Of a stretch of DNA of 64,000 bases, positions 1-12,839 are shown piece by piece. Below the pieces are notes generated by a model. It was not told the origin of the DNA and did no database searches. It worked only from the letters and a program-made list of their open reading frames with translations. Numbering within the stretch: position 1 is the first letter of the stretch; every line of letters begins with the position of its first letter. Position numbers and translations under genes: made by a program. Source of the stretch: Athripsodes cinereus (taxonomy: Eukaryota > Arthropoda > Insecta > Trichoptera > Leptoceridae); NCBI GenBank assembly GCA_947579605.1, contig OX388327.1:9845122-9909121 (forward strand), read 5' to 3'.

Positions 1-7
1 GATTAGA

Positions 8-1174
8 TAGGTCATTGCACCAGTCTTTGTACACAATAAGAAATTTGTCACAATTTCGCTCCATATTTCCTATGTTTTTTTAGAAAATGGTTGCTTTTCC
101 TTGAATTTAAGTAGCTGGTTATCTTATAAATACCTACCTTTATTTATCACATGTATCACTACACATTTTTAATATTTTTTTAATTAATTGAGTTGGTGAT
201 ATCTAATGTTTGTCACAATTTCACCAGTTATTGACACATAAAACTCCAGTGTTTGACACATAGAAAAAATAATATTTCATAGTAGTAAAGTAAATAAATA
301 AACTGAGACTGTTTAAAATGTTTATTAGTAATAAAAACAAACATATTTAAGTACTTTATAATATTATTGAAAAGTATATACCTACCTACACTAATTTTTT
401 TTTTTTATTAGTGGACATTTTCGTCAAATCTAATTTGAAAGACAAAAGTCAAATATAAATTTATGAGCTTCTGGGTACTTCATATCTCTTGGATGCTTGC
501 ATTGGAGACATGCCATCTCTTTATATTCTCTTTATCCAAAAGGAATTTGTGTTTTTTGTTTGGAGCCATCTGTCACAAACACAAATGAATTTATCTCTAT
601 TTATCACAAAATGTATAATTTCATAACTTGAGTTTCAAATGCCTTCCTTCACTGATGATGTTAATAGAAAAAATAAATAAATAAAAATATTTGGTAGTAG
701 TGGCAAACACTGGATTTCTTACAAACCCCAGTAATTGACACTTTGTCAAAGACTGGGGAAATAGTATAATGTACGACTCCAGTGATTGACACTGCTAATA
801 AAGTACTTACTCAAAATTACTAAATTCAAGAAATATGGCAATCAACACATTATTCAAAGGAATAATGACTATGATGAATACTTATCAACCAAAAAAATAA
901 TATCTTGAATAAGATATATATAGATTATAATACCCTTGTCCTTATCTTGATTCATAAGAAATAAGAAAAAACATACCTTGTGTTAGAATATTTTTTTTGC
1001 AGCAGCATGCGTAATAACAACCACCACTAATGACATCACAGGGGATACTAAAATGAACACGGATGACAAAAAGCATACTAGCACTAAAAATGTGTGCATG
1101 TATGATTATCTGGAGTCAGTTTAAGACAAAATGTCAAACACTGGTTCAGTGTCAAACACTGGTGCAATGACCCT
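8..1174. mobile_element. Non-autonomous TIR element with an iterated CCAGTNNTTGACAC motif
   Basis: The ends are inverted copies of GGTCATTGCACCAGT (10-24 and 1158-1172). Between them the motif CCAGTNNTTGACAC recurs in both orientations, near 20, 224, 246, 728, 743, 779, 1132 and 1149. This pattern of a terminal motif repeated inside the element resembles sub-terminal transposase-binding repeats. No transposase frame is visible, so it would be non-autonomous. The left end lies at the window edge, so the target-site duplication (TSD) cannot be judged well. Confidence 0.55.
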
Positions 1175-2784
1175 ACCCTTAGAATAATCCTTATTCTAAG
1201 ATCCACAGAAACTCATATAACATTTTTATGATGATAAACAATGATTTCTTCGGCGCCCTTTAATGAAGTATAGGCGCGGGAAGCTCTATTGGGAAAGCAA
1301 TGTCTTCAGTTTGCTCTTGAATATTAATGTCTTTGAATATGTCACGCATGTTTGCATTGACCATATTGATGTACATATTCATTCAAAATATCCATCAACG
1401 GCACCCGTGATCTCTAGTTTTGTTGTCACTTTCACCCGCTATGTATTGTGGGTAGGTGATATTTTGTTGCCGTCTCTGTTACACATTGCAGGATACTATA
1501 GGCATATACAAGACAGTAAGTCTCAAAAATGGTCGAACTCAGCACATATTTAGATATTAGAACTTATAGAAGCGGTGAGTGTAACATAAAAAACATACAA
1601 TTTATTTTTATTACATTTTATTTTATTTTCTTGTTCCTACAAACAAACAGTTATAACATAAATAACAATACACAGACAAATCAATTACAATTAGTAAACC
1701 AGCAAAGTTTGCAAATATTGTTCGGTATAGTATAATACAACATTAACATTTTGTGGTAAACACGAAAAAAAACAGACACTCCAAAAAAAAGCTTCAAAGC
1801 ACATGTAATCAATCATCTCTAATCAAGAAGGGAATAAAGGAATGGGACAGGAAATTGGAGCAGAAAGGAAAGCATCAAATGATTAAACCCCATGAGACCC
1901 TAAAGTCACCAGGGATCTTTTTATAGTGTCGTTGAAAAGCCCTAAGGATGTATCGAATATATCTATATGATTAAAAAATGAGTTGAAACACTTGAAACTG
2001 TTATATGCTCGGTATATGAATGAGTTCTGCAGATAGTTGGTCTTATCATAGTTGGTATTATGAAGTTGTCGATACAGTAGATATTAATTTCATCACGAAA
2101 TTCGATTAAAATTAGGAGATGATACACTTCAGTAATGCAATAAAAAATAAATATAATTAAAATAATAAAAACTGCGCGATTTTATTCTATAATAACACAC
2201 AAACATTGAAAATATATGACCAATATAAACATTAAATACGGGTATTTATTCAAGAGCTATGGTGATGCGTGGCGACTGCTACAGAGAGCGCCAGCACACT
2301 GCAATTTATTATTGAATGTGCTTTATTTCTATACAAAGTGCTTTGGAGATTTGGTGTGCTAGGGTTTATTTATCGTTGGTTTAACTGAATTGATAGAAGA
2401 CAAACTGTCTGCTTTGGTGAAAGCAAGACTCCTGAGCTTTATCATTTTTACTAAATGTAAACTGTTATGTCTCTGACAGTATTAGAACCATTACGATGAC
2501 ATAAAACCGTTTATGGGGACCGTACTCTTTATTATGCCGGTCCCAAGCTCTGGCCAGTCTTAGGCAGGCCACTGACTACGGCGATTTCAGGCCTGAAGAC
2601 TTATTGATTCACAGGGTTTTATACATGACACACCTATTATCTTATTTTTTATTTTTTTTGGCAAAGGTACACATCTGTTGAACATAGTTGACTATTATTT
2701 TATTATTTCTTTTATTATTTATCTTTCTGACGACAATTTATATATGCAATTTTAAAAATGGACGTGGACATCCTAGATGTCGTA
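1175..2784. other. Unassigned AT-rich interval
   Basis: Open frames near 1263-1735 have no recognisable domain and no splice context, so I do not call a gene. Nothing else is identifiable except an inexact poly-A/T and microsatellite background. Confidence 0.4.
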
Positions 2785-2798
2785 AAGCGCTCTTGAAG

Positions 2799-2928
2799 TG
2801 ATATGCCATCCATTCTGAATGCCTTAAATTTTGGCCTCCACAGAGAAGACGGTCTAAACGTCTATTACACGTAGCTGGCTGCTGGCTACCCCACTTATGG
2901 GATATGCTGTGATGGTGTAGTAGTATTT
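2799..2928 (-). repeat. Dispersed (CTA)n-tailed short repeat, copy 1
   Basis: This is one copy of a roughly 150-300 base family. It is recognised by a core reading TATCCCACAAGTGGGGTAGC in reverse orientation and by a trailing CTA or TAA microsatellite. Other copies lie near 9336, 17590, 20398, 25608, 31331, 43500, 48785 and 54950. The size and simple-repeat tail suggest a SINE or other non-autonomous retroelement. No family name can be given from sequence alone. Confidence 0.6.
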
Positions 2929-2929
2929 A

Positions 2930-3045
2930 TCATTATATCGTTTCAGTACAAATAAAACCATTCAATTAGGTGCATAATGTATTTTTAAGTTCTTTTAAAT
3001 TCATAAACAACTTATTTCAAGGTTTCTAAAATTCGTTACTTGACT
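2930..3045 (-). repeat. Distal part of the gene A 3' flank duplicated near 57.6-57.74 kb
   Basis: The stretch containing a CAAATAAAACCATTCAATTA core matches 13982-14080 in the same orientation and 57640-57740 in inverted orientation. It was separated from 5911-6468 by insertion of the LTR element at 3046-5910. Confidence 0.6.
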
Positions 3046-3161
3046 TGTAATGTATTGTATTGTCACTTATGTATGTATACCAGGCAGTCAATAAAGAGTC
3101 CTCTACCTATCAACATGTCTATTCATTTCTGGACACCACATACCTCATTAAATACATAATA
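3046..3161 (+). repeat. 5' LTR
   Basis: This 116-base direct repeat is identical by eye to the copy at 5795-5910. It contains an AATAAAGAG stretch that could act in polyadenylation. It is unusually short for a gypsy LTR. Confidence 0.88.
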
Positions 3162-3383
3162 TTATGGCGACGAGGAAATTGGAAGTAAAATAAAAATAAT
3201 AATCGTCAAATATTGAAAAGAAAAAGTGTACAAATAGTCATTAATTATAATTAAATACGTGTCAAAGTGTAAAGTATTAAAATTCAATTCAGTCATAATA
3301 AAATTTTGTATGGATTTTTGTGACAATAATTTGTAAAAAAATTGTTTTTGGTTAAAATAAATAGTCGTTTTCTAAATTTAATT

Positions 3384-5771
3384 ATGTCTAAAGCAGAGTC
3401 TGTACCGTTAAAATCTGTGTCTGATTATCAAGAATTTGTCAAAATGTCTGTACAACAAGATAAAAATATTCCAGTGCCTGTATTCGAACCAAACTCAGAA
3501 ACATTCGAACTTTTTCTAGAAAGGTTAGAGTTGTATTTCAACATTGTGAAAGTGCCCGAAAGCGAAAAAGTCAGTCGGCTTTGTTTATATTTAGGAGCTG
3601 AAAAATACAAAATTTTAAGAGAAACATTATGTCCAAGACTTATAAGTCAATGTACTTTTGAAGAATGTATCGAATGTCTAAAAGACAAATTTATATCTAA
3701 AAAGTGCACTATAGCTAAACGCTTTATATTTTATAATAGAAATCAGCATCATAATGAGTCTGTCGGGGAGTATATTTCAACAATTAAGAGTTTGTCTATT
3801 GAGTGTAAGTTTAATGAATTCCTTGACGAAGCATTGAGAGACAAGTTAGTGTGCGGTCTTAATAATAAAGAGATGTCAAGAAGATTGCTGTCACAAGAGG
3901 AATCTCTGTCATTCAGTCAAGCGTGTAAGATTGTCTTAGACATGGAAGCTGTCGCACATAGTGCATCATTATTGCACGGGGAATCGAAGGAGTTATGTCA
4001 AGTTAATACGCAACAATCGTCAAGTGATCAACGTCAGAAGCCGTCGTATAGTCAACGTAATGAGTCTATGTCACTATACAGTGGTCAACGTCAGAAGTCG
4101 TCGTACCGTCAGCCCATGAGGTCATCGTCATATTGTCGTCAGAAGTCTCCAAGTGGGGATCGCAAGTCTGAAGAGTCATCGTTTATGTCAAAAAGATGTG
4201 ATCAGTGTTATGTGTCACATAAACCATATAATTGTCCGTCCAGAAATTGGTCTTGTCACAAATGTCATGTTAGAGGACATATATCTAAATATTGTCGTAA
4301 TAAGTCTACAGTGAATATTTTAAGTCTAAATTGTAATAATGTATCTAATGTTTCAGGTCCTGTTGCTTTACAGTTATTTGTAAATGATGTCAAAATATTG
4401 TTTTGTCTTGATACAGGGAGTTCATCCACCATTATAAGTTATGATATATATAACAGATATTTTCGTCATGAAAATATGAATAGTTTTTCTGGTAAGCTGA
4501 TTACAGCAAATAGTCAACAACTAGAGGTATGTGGATATATATATGTTAATGTGCAAGGTAGAGAAAACAGTCATTGTGTTAAATTACAATTGTTGGTAGT
4601 CAAAGAGTTAACATTTCAAGCAATTCTAGGCAGAGATTGGTTGAGTGTATTTTATCCAGAGTGGGAGGAGAATTTTAATAAGAATATTTTGTCGTATTTT
4701 GAGTCTAGTATTAATGTTGTGTCTAGTAATAATAATAGTTATAATCATAGTGAAGTTTGTGAACAGTTGTCTCGTAGTTTTCCAAATGTTTTTTCAAAGA
4801 AAAATAACGATCGTCCTATTAGTAAGAAAAATAACGATCGTCCTATAAGTAAGAATACGCGTAATCCGTGGCCTAGTGCTAAATGTCCATGGGAGAGAGT
4901 CCATTTAGATTTTTTTGATTTTAATAGTAATAAGTATTTAATTGTATGTGATTCGTTTTCAAAATGGATTGAATGTTTTTTTATGAAAAGTACTAACTGT
5001 CAAAGTGTTATTAATAAATTGGGAGAAATTTTTTCTAGGTTTTCGTTTCCTAAATTAATTGTGTGTGATAATGGTCCACCTTTTGCTAGTAAAGATTTTA
5101 TAGAGTTTTGTAAATCCAAGTATATAAAATTGATGCATTCACCGCCTTATAACCCACAGTCAAATGGATTAGCTGAGCGTTCTGTACAAACTTTTAAAAA
5201 AATGTTAATAAAGTCTCTAGCATCTAAGTATAGTAATAGTATGTCTCCATTACAAAGAGTGCTCGATTGTTTGTTTGTGTATAGATCGTCACCGTCGAGT
5301 GTCACAGGTATTTCACCTATGGCAAGTCTCTTTGTTTTTAAACCTAACACACCTTTATCCATATTGTCAAAGCCAAATCATAATGTAAGAAATAATTGTA
5401 ATATAAGTCCAAAATGTCATGTTAAAAAATTTAATATTAGTGAAAATGTTTTAGTGTATTTAAGTCATATTAAAAGTCCTTTTAAGTGGTGTAAAGGTAT
5501 TATTATAGATAAGTTAAGTAATTATGTATATGTCGTAAAATTGTCTGAAGGGGGAGAAGTAAGGAAGGTGCACGTCAGTGGATTAAAGAAAAGTTGTCTC
5601 TCACATAATGATGATTATATATATGACTATTTTGACCAAGATAATAATTTCAATAGTACCAGTAATTATAGTAGTCCACCTGAACCGAGTCCTAGTGTAT
5701 CGACTGATTCCCATTATGTTACAAGGTCAGGTAGAATCAGTAAACCTCCAGTGAGGTTCACCACTGATTAA
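3384..5771 (+). CDS. gag-protease-integrase polyprotein lacking RT and RNase H
   Basis: The first ATG gives a 795-residue frame. The order seen is a capsid-like gag region (about residues 40-210), two CCHC-type zinc-knuckle clusters (about 271-305), an aspartic protease with DTG at 343-345, then a jump directly to a retroviral-type integrase core. The integrase DDE triad is Asp509, Asp562 and Glu598, with the canonical 35-residue D-E spacing. The C-terminal tail resembles a gypsy integrase end. Reverse transcriptase, RNase H and most of the integrase HHCC domain, normally about 600-700 residues, are missing. A 27-base tandem repeat (4797-4823 and 4824-4850) sits at the join. The frame is otherwise open, so the deletion is in frame. 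It cannot copy itself; mobilisation would require RT in trans. No env-like gene is present. Confidence 0.85.
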   Translation: MSKAESVPLKSVSDYQEFVKMSVQQDKNIPVPVFEPNSETFELFLERLELYFNIVKVPESEKVSRLCLYLGAEKYKILRETLCPRLISQCTFEECIECLKDKFISKKCTIAKRFIFYNRNQHHNESVGEYISTIKSLSIECKFNEFLDEALRDKLVCGLNNKEMSRRLLSQEESLSFSQACKIVLDMEAVAHSASLLHGESKELCQVNTQQSSSDQRQKPSYSQRNESMSLYSGQRQKSSYRQPMRSSSYCRQKSPSGDRKSEESSFMSKRCDQCYVSHKPYNCPSRNWSCHKCHVRGHISKYCRNKSTVNILSLNCNNVSNVSGPVALQLFVNDVKILFCLDTGSSSTIISYDIYNRYFRHENMNSFSGKLITANSQQLEVCGYIYVNVQGRENSHCVKLQLLVVKELTFQAILGRDWLSVFYPEWEENFNKNILSYFESSINVVSSNNNSYNHSEVCEQLSRSFPNVFSKKNNDRPISKKNNDRPISKNTRNPWPSAKCPWERVHLDFFDFNSNKYLIVCDSFSKWIECFFMKSTNCQSVINKLGEIFSRFSFPKLIVCDNGPPFASKDFIEFCKSKYIKLMHSPPYNPQSNGLAERSVQTFKKMLIKSLASKYSNSMSPLQRVLDCLFVYRSSPSSVTGISPMASLFVFKPNTPLSILSKPNHNVRNNCNISPKCHVKKFNISENVLVYLSHIKSPFKWCKGIIIDKLSNYVYVVKLSEGGEVRKVHVSGLKKSCLSHNDDYIYDYFDQDNNFNSTSNYSSPPEPSPSVSTDSHYVTRSGRISKPPVRFTTD

Positions 5772-5794
5772 AATAAAATGTAAGGGGGAAAGAG

Positions 5795-5910
5795 TGTAAT
5801 GTATTGTATTGTCACTTATGTATGTATACCAGGCAGTCAATAAAGAGTCCTCTACCTATCAACATGTCTATTCATTTCTGGACACCACATACCTCATTAA
5901 ATACATAATA
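5795..5910 (+). repeat. 3' LTR
   Basis: This 116-base repeat appears identical to 3046-3161. It is preceded by a purine-rich tract at 5782-5794. Confidence 0.88.
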
Positions 5911-6468
5911 ATAACCTACTCATTATTGTAACTAACTCAACTTATTCAGGAGCAGTAATTATAGGAAGTTTTATATAGGATGTTTTATATAGGGAGTTTT
6001 TAAATTCCCAATGTGGGAATTTAAACTAGTGTCTTGTGTAAAACAAAAACAACAAAAACATAATGCAATAATATATTTATAAATAATAAACAAGAAACTA
6101 ATAAAATGACAACCAATGCAAAATAATAGAAATGCATATTTACTATGGAAAAGGAAATGTTGCAATTATAGAGGAACATTATTTAATAAATAAAAAATTA
6201 GCTCTTCATTTGAATTGAGGAATCAGCAATAAAACCTTTGCCACAAATGTCATTATCTGTCGCAAGATGGATGATGTTGTTATATAAATGATGTGGTCAG
6301 TTATGGATGATTTGTACTAGCGCCACTTTACAGTCATCTGAATATTTATGATGTTGATGAAATTGTGCCATTTCCAGGTTGTTTCTTGTAAGTTATTAAG
6401 TAATTACAATTATACTACATATAAAGTTTAATTTATCGACCGACGGTTCTTGGTGGAAGTTCATATTA
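5911..6468 (-). repeat. 3' flank of gene A, duplicated inverted at 56.1-56.95 kb
   Basis: Read on the minus strand this is the DNA downstream of gene A. The block 6283-6420 matches 56100-56230 in inverted orientation with few differences, including a CACAATTTCATCAACATCAT stretch. The blocks 6140-6260 and 5930-6060 match 56430-56460, 56660-56750 and 56830-56930. The same segment follows the astacin pseudogene at 55.9 kb, so gene and flank were duplicated together. Confidence 0.7.
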
Positions 6469-6656
6469 ATAATTTTTAAAATGAAACACAATATTTAGTT
6501 ATTCCACTATTGACTTTATTTATTTTTGCGAGCCGGCTTTCAAGTAACTTTACTTTTGCCTGACGATGAGAGCGGAAGCTCTTGAAAGCCGGCTCGCAAA
6601 AATAAATAAAGTCAATAGTGGAATAACTAAATATTGTGTTTCATTTTAAAAATTAT
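6469..6656. repeat. Foldback element, 76-base perfect arms
   Basis: Arms 6469-6544 and 6581-6656 are exact reverse complements by eye, around a 36-base loop. The inner arm contains GCGAGCCGGCTTTCAAG. Near-perfect arms suggest a young foldback insertion or MITE. A transcript would form a long hairpin. Confidence 0.8.
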
Positions 6657-7226
6657 ACTACATATATAGATATATTAATTTAATGTATTTGAAGCCATCA
6701 GTCCAATAAGTCGTCAGCCATTAGGTCAGGTCAGGTTGATTGATATTCTAAAATCAAAACAGAAAACGCATGTTTTCATAACATGGCAATTCACACACAA
6801 AAGAAACATATAAATTTTGTATTACATGTATACAAAATGCAACAAATTGTATAGTAGGTACTCAGATAATTTAAATAAGGTCATTCTTCATTTTTTCTAG
6901 CCGGGAATTCAATCCGAGACTCCCAGGCATGAGTTTTATCTCCGCAACATACTTGCCTTCAAACTCGTAAAGATAGTAATTTATGAAAACTCAGAAACCC
7001 GTTAACATAGGCTTATCAAAAAGTCTATCTGTCCTACTGTGTCGAAAATTGCATAAAGCATTGCATTACATCTACATTGGAGGATGGCAGATACACTGAC
7101 GGATGCATTTGGTGCAAATCAATAAAAAAACATGCTTTGAATACGTTGATGCTTCTTGAAATGTTATTTCGGTAACTTGGTATAGAATCCAAGTGCGCAT
7201 TGTGTTTTAGATTTAATCTTACTTGT
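6657..7226. other. 3' intergenic DNA of gene A, nothing identified
   Basis: AT-rich sequence between the foldback and the gene A polyadenylation signal. I see no gene, RNA or clear repeat here. Confidence 0.4.
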
Positions 7227-7232
7227 TTTATT
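7227..7232 (-). promoter_or_regulatory. Likely poly(A) signal of gene A
   Basis: AATAAA on the minus strand about 100 bases past the stop codon. A second AATAAA overlaps the stop itself at 7324-7329 but would leave almost no 3' UTR. Confidence 0.45.
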
Positions 7233-7327
7233 CATCTTTCTAACATTTTATATGTAAATGCTACATAATTTCAAAGAAGTTGAAACTCAACTTCTGTAAA
7301 ATGTTCTTACCGTGTAATTTTCTTTTA

Positions 7328-9822
<2,495 letters not shown>

Positions 9823-9862
9823 CTTTTAGTATGACTACGTAGATTTCCAGTAGAACAAACTC

Positions 9863-9900
9863 ACTGAATGTGCCACCTTTCAATTATTGCCAGTTTATAT
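9863..9900 (-). promoter_or_regulatory. Core promoter of gene A (TATA plus TCAGT initiator)
   Basis: On the minus strand an ATATAAA box (9900-9894) lies about 33 bases upstream of a TCAGT arthropod initiator (9867-9863), followed by a roughly 40-base leader to the ATG at 9822. Confidence 0.6.
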
Positions 9901-10342
9901 GCTTCCATGAGTAAAGTAAACTTGATACAATTTACAACTTTACTCTGTAGTCAGTTATTTATGATATTAATATTAAATTAGATAGATATTTTTTTAATAT
10001 AGGTATGTAAATACTGTTTATTTTTGGGGATTACTAATTATGTATATTTGGCCGTGTCAAAACAGTAAACTATATTAAAGACGACCGTCCGCGAGATAAA
10101 TTTAATGGGAATATAAAGGAATCCAACAGGTGATGCCAAGGTTCAAGGGATTGTATCAATAACTAAAATGCGAAGCTCTTGCTTTCAAATAATTTCATAT
10201 TATGCAGGATCTAAAGATGCTTTCATGCGATGATGATCAATCAGAACGAAAGGTGAGGAAAAGCAAGAAGATTGTTTTTGACCAATCTAATTATCTAATT
10301 TTTGAATAAACGGCCATTCCACAGAGTTTTTATTCGGGTTCT
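9901..10342. other. Upstream region of gene A
   Basis: AT-rich 5' flank. No further gene or recognisable element is seen before the MITE at 10343. Confidence 0.4.
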
Positions 10343-10509
10343 GCAGGGTTACTCTTGACAAAATCTAAATACGATCTTAATCTTAATCATACGATGCACG
10401 AAGTGACTATTAATCAAAAGTACGTGCATAATAGTCCCTTCGCATGTCCTATGCTTAAGATCAAGACTAAATTAAGATCGTATTTAGATTATGCCAAGAG
10501 TAGCCCTGC
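10343..10509. mobile_element. Palindromic MITE with GCAGGGTTACTCTTGACA ends, copy 1
   Basis: The terminal inverted repeats read GCAGGGTTACTCTTGACA, then a block containing AATCTAAATACGATCTTAA, which recurs inverted at the other end. Sister copies are at 19746-19846, 31811-31996 and 53492-53692. The superfamily is unclear. Confidence 0.7.
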
Positions 10510-11436
10510 TGTTTTAATTTTTCATTAATATTCTGAACGATGTTTAATGATGTTTTATACTTATATCTATAGTGATTTCAAATACAAAAGATGTATTTAT
10601 TTCTATTTAATGGGTATGGAATACACCAAATTATATACATGAAATAATTTTAAATAAAAATGTACATTTCGAAGGAGGCGTACGATCGAGGTTTTCCCCT
10701 TCTGATATAGGTACTAAAATATATATTTTATTCTCTCTATACATTGCATTGCAACAAAAATATTTAAATAGTTAAACATGTTTTGCATTAAGTAGTTGCA
10801 TTCAGATAAAAAATTCTAAGAAATGTACGATTTTAATTAAATACCTAAATTTCAAACCTTGCATTTGATGACACAATATTATCAAAAAGATTTATAACCA
10901 TGTTTTCATTTAGGTACATTAATGAGTAAGATATAAAGGGGGTTTGGCACCCTGTATAGGCGACCATTAAATGTCCAAATTTTGGAAGATTTTCAGACTA
11001 CTCAGTAAGCAAACAGGTTCGAATGATTTAATTTACACCTTCTTGCCATTGTAACAATCATATCAAACAAAGTGTTACTGTTTTCACAGAGGTACAACAA
11101 TTCTGGAATAATAAATATCTTTCAAAAAAATATTATCTAACACAATTCATAGTGCCTGGACAAAAAAAAAATAGATTGTAACACGAAAATTACTTTTATT
11201 CCCTGAAGGGGAATGCAAAGAGTCACTTTAATACTAGAGACAGAGAGAGAGAAAGCTTAAAACACTATTTACTAATTTCACTATATCTATTTATTATCAC
11301 CACTTTACACGTCGTAATATAACCGATTTGACAAACATAGATATAATACCTACACTACACTATAAATAATACAACGACTTCCAGGCAATGTAAGATAGAA
11401 TTGCGGTAGTCGGAGAGAGTAGGTGTATGGAAGTAT

Positions 11437-11900
11437 ACTGCTTCATAGTGCCAGGAAAAAGGTACATCCTGGATTACCAGAGACCAGCGAGTAGATAAGA
11501 AGGATTTCTACTTCATAGCGCCAAGAGCTGGTAGATCTTGGATTACCAGAGTAACGGGTAGGTTAGGAGGATTGTTACTTCATGTTATTTTATTGTCGGC
11601 TGGTGTGGCGCGGAGGTAACGCTCTTGCCTTTGAGTCACAAGGTCCCGGGTTCGATTCCCAGCCAAGTCAAGGTGAAGAATGACCTTTATCAAATTGTCC
11701 TGGGTCTAGGTGTTACATGTATATGTGTTTAGTGCATTGTATATGTGTGTATCGTCGCGTTAGTACCCATAATACAAGATTAATCTTAGTTTGGGGCTAG
11801 CTCGATCTGTGTGAATTGGTTATGTATATTATTATTATTATTATATTATTATAGTGCCCTTGGATTACCAGAGAGTAATAGGTAGGTAAAGACCTTGGCC
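11437..11900 (+). repeat. About 70-base tandem repeat, three units, interrupted by a SINE
   Basis: Units start CTTCATAGYGCCA and contain GGATTACCAGAG. Two are contiguous (about 11437-11575). The third is split by the SINE at 11595-11853. Confidence 0.55.
11595..11853 (+). mobile_element. tRNA-derived SINE, family 2
   Basis: The head has a pol III B-box-like GGTTCGATTCC within a tRNA-like cloverleaf-size segment. It is followed by a unique body and an (ATT)n tail. A second copy near 32041-35205 is split by the Sola-like transposon. It is not a functional tRNA: the 3' body and simple-repeat tail mark it as a SINE. Confidence 0.78.
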
Positions 11901-11974
11901 CTGAAAGAGCCACCGCGATTCTGCCTTTCAGTATGACAGGATCCGTCTTTTATACCCTTTTCTTAGTACTGAAC

Positions 11975-12032
11975 TTTATCAATTATAAAATATAAATGTG
12001 AAGAGTCACATTTATATTTTATAATTGATAAA
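11975..12032. repeat. 27-base perfect hairpin
   Basis: Arms 11975-12001 and 12006-12032 are exact reverse complements with a 4-base loop. No element is assigned. Confidence 0.75.
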
Positions 12033-12086
12033 AACAAATCTCATTCTAAAATGGCTATTTATTATACTTATAAAGAAATTTAATAA

Positions 12087-12285
12087 TTTTTTTTTTTTTT
12101 TTTTTCTTTTTTTTTTTAAAAAGATATATCTGGGTTTTGTTATAAACCCAAATATAGCCTCATACACCTTTCACAGTAAGCTAAAAGCTTGTGTCGTGAA
12201 AGGGGAATTTGCCGGCACCTGGGATCGAACCCCGGACCTCATGTTCATAAGGCCGAGACTCTACCTCCAGGCTACCGACGAACTC
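12087..12285 (-). mobile_element. tRNA-derived SINE, family 1 (minus copy)
   Basis: Read on the minus strand: a tRNA-like head with GGTAGCCTGGAGGTAGAGTC (A-box region) and GGTTCGATCCC (B box), then a body with TTTCACGACACAAGC, a conserved GGGTTTATAACA...CCCAGATATATC tail and poly(A). It faces the copy at 12332 head to head, making a large inverted pair. Confidence 0.82.
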
Positions 12286-12331
12286 GAATTGCTCCCATCA
12301 CTTACTCAACAATTTATTATAAACAATAATA

Positions 12332-12811
12332 GAGTTCGTCGGTAGCCTGGAGGTAGAGTCTCGCCCTCGTGAACAAGGGGTCCGTGGTTCGATACCAGGT
12401 GCCGGCAAACTCCCCTTTCACAACACAAGCCTTAAATAGCTTACTGTGAAAGGTGTATAACAGGGGTCGGCAACCTTTTAGCTGTGGTGTGCCAAGCCAC
12501 TCTACCAATATGATTCAGGGTGCCGCCTTAATTCTAAATTATATAATGGGGTTCTAGAGGAGAAGAATTTTATTTCAAATTTATCTTTTAAACATATTTA
12601 TTAAAAAAATAACATAAAATTCTAACATAAATTAATTTTTTTTAATGCGAACCTTGTCCCTGATTACTTTGTAGAGTGCCATTCAGAACCCCATAGCGTG
12701 CCAAGCCTGGCACGCGTGCCATAGGTTGCCGACGCCTGGTGTATAAGGTTTTATTTGGGTTTATAACAAGAAACCCAGATATATCTTTTTTTAAAAAAAA
12801 AAAAAAAAAAA
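12332..12811 (+). mobile_element. tRNA-derived SINE, family 1 (plus copy) with nested hAT MITE
   Basis: Same family as 12087-12285, with complete head, body and poly(A). The body is split by a 278-base hAT MITE at 12461-12738. Confidence 0.82.
12461..12738. mobile_element. hAT MITE with exact 8-base TSD
   Basis: TIRs begin CAGGGGTCGGCAACCT on the left and CAGGCGTCGGCAACCT inverted on the right. Both flanks are GTGTATAA (12453-12460 and 12739-12746). Removing it restores the SINE body, which confirms the ends. Confidence 0.9.
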
Positions 12812-12839
12812 CAAATTGCAAAACATAAAAAAAATTAAT

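Larger units (their letters stand above)
3046..5910 (+). mobile_element. Ty3/gypsy-type LTR retrotransposon with internal RT deletion
   Basis: Two 116-base direct repeats, identical by eye (3046-3161 and 5795-5910), bound the element. They begin TGTAATGTATTG and end ACATAATA. A purine-rich tract at 5782-5794 directly precedes the 3' LTR, as expected for a polypurine tract. The internal region carries one long gag-protease-integrase frame. The element sits inside a dispersed host segment whose uninterrupted relatives lie near 14.1 kb and 57.6 kb. No convincing TSD was found because the flanks are diverged. Identical LTRs imply a young insertion. Confidence 0.88.

Noticed and set aside
1263..1735. 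Short plus-strand open frames as a small gene
   Set aside because: No domain, promoter or splice signals. A minus-strand reading ending near 1263 looks protein-like for only about 30 residues, too little to call.
12332..12411. tRNA-like segments at the heads of the repeats (also 12200-12285, 28507-28580, 58592-58665, 11595-11670)
   Set aside because: A- and B-box-like motifs are present, but each is followed by a shared non-tRNA body and a poly(A) or ATT tail and occurs in many copies, so they are SINE heads rather than tRNA genes.
12025..12508. 106- and 63-residue frames around the SINE pair
   Set aside because: They are translations of SINE sequence and poly(T) tracts.
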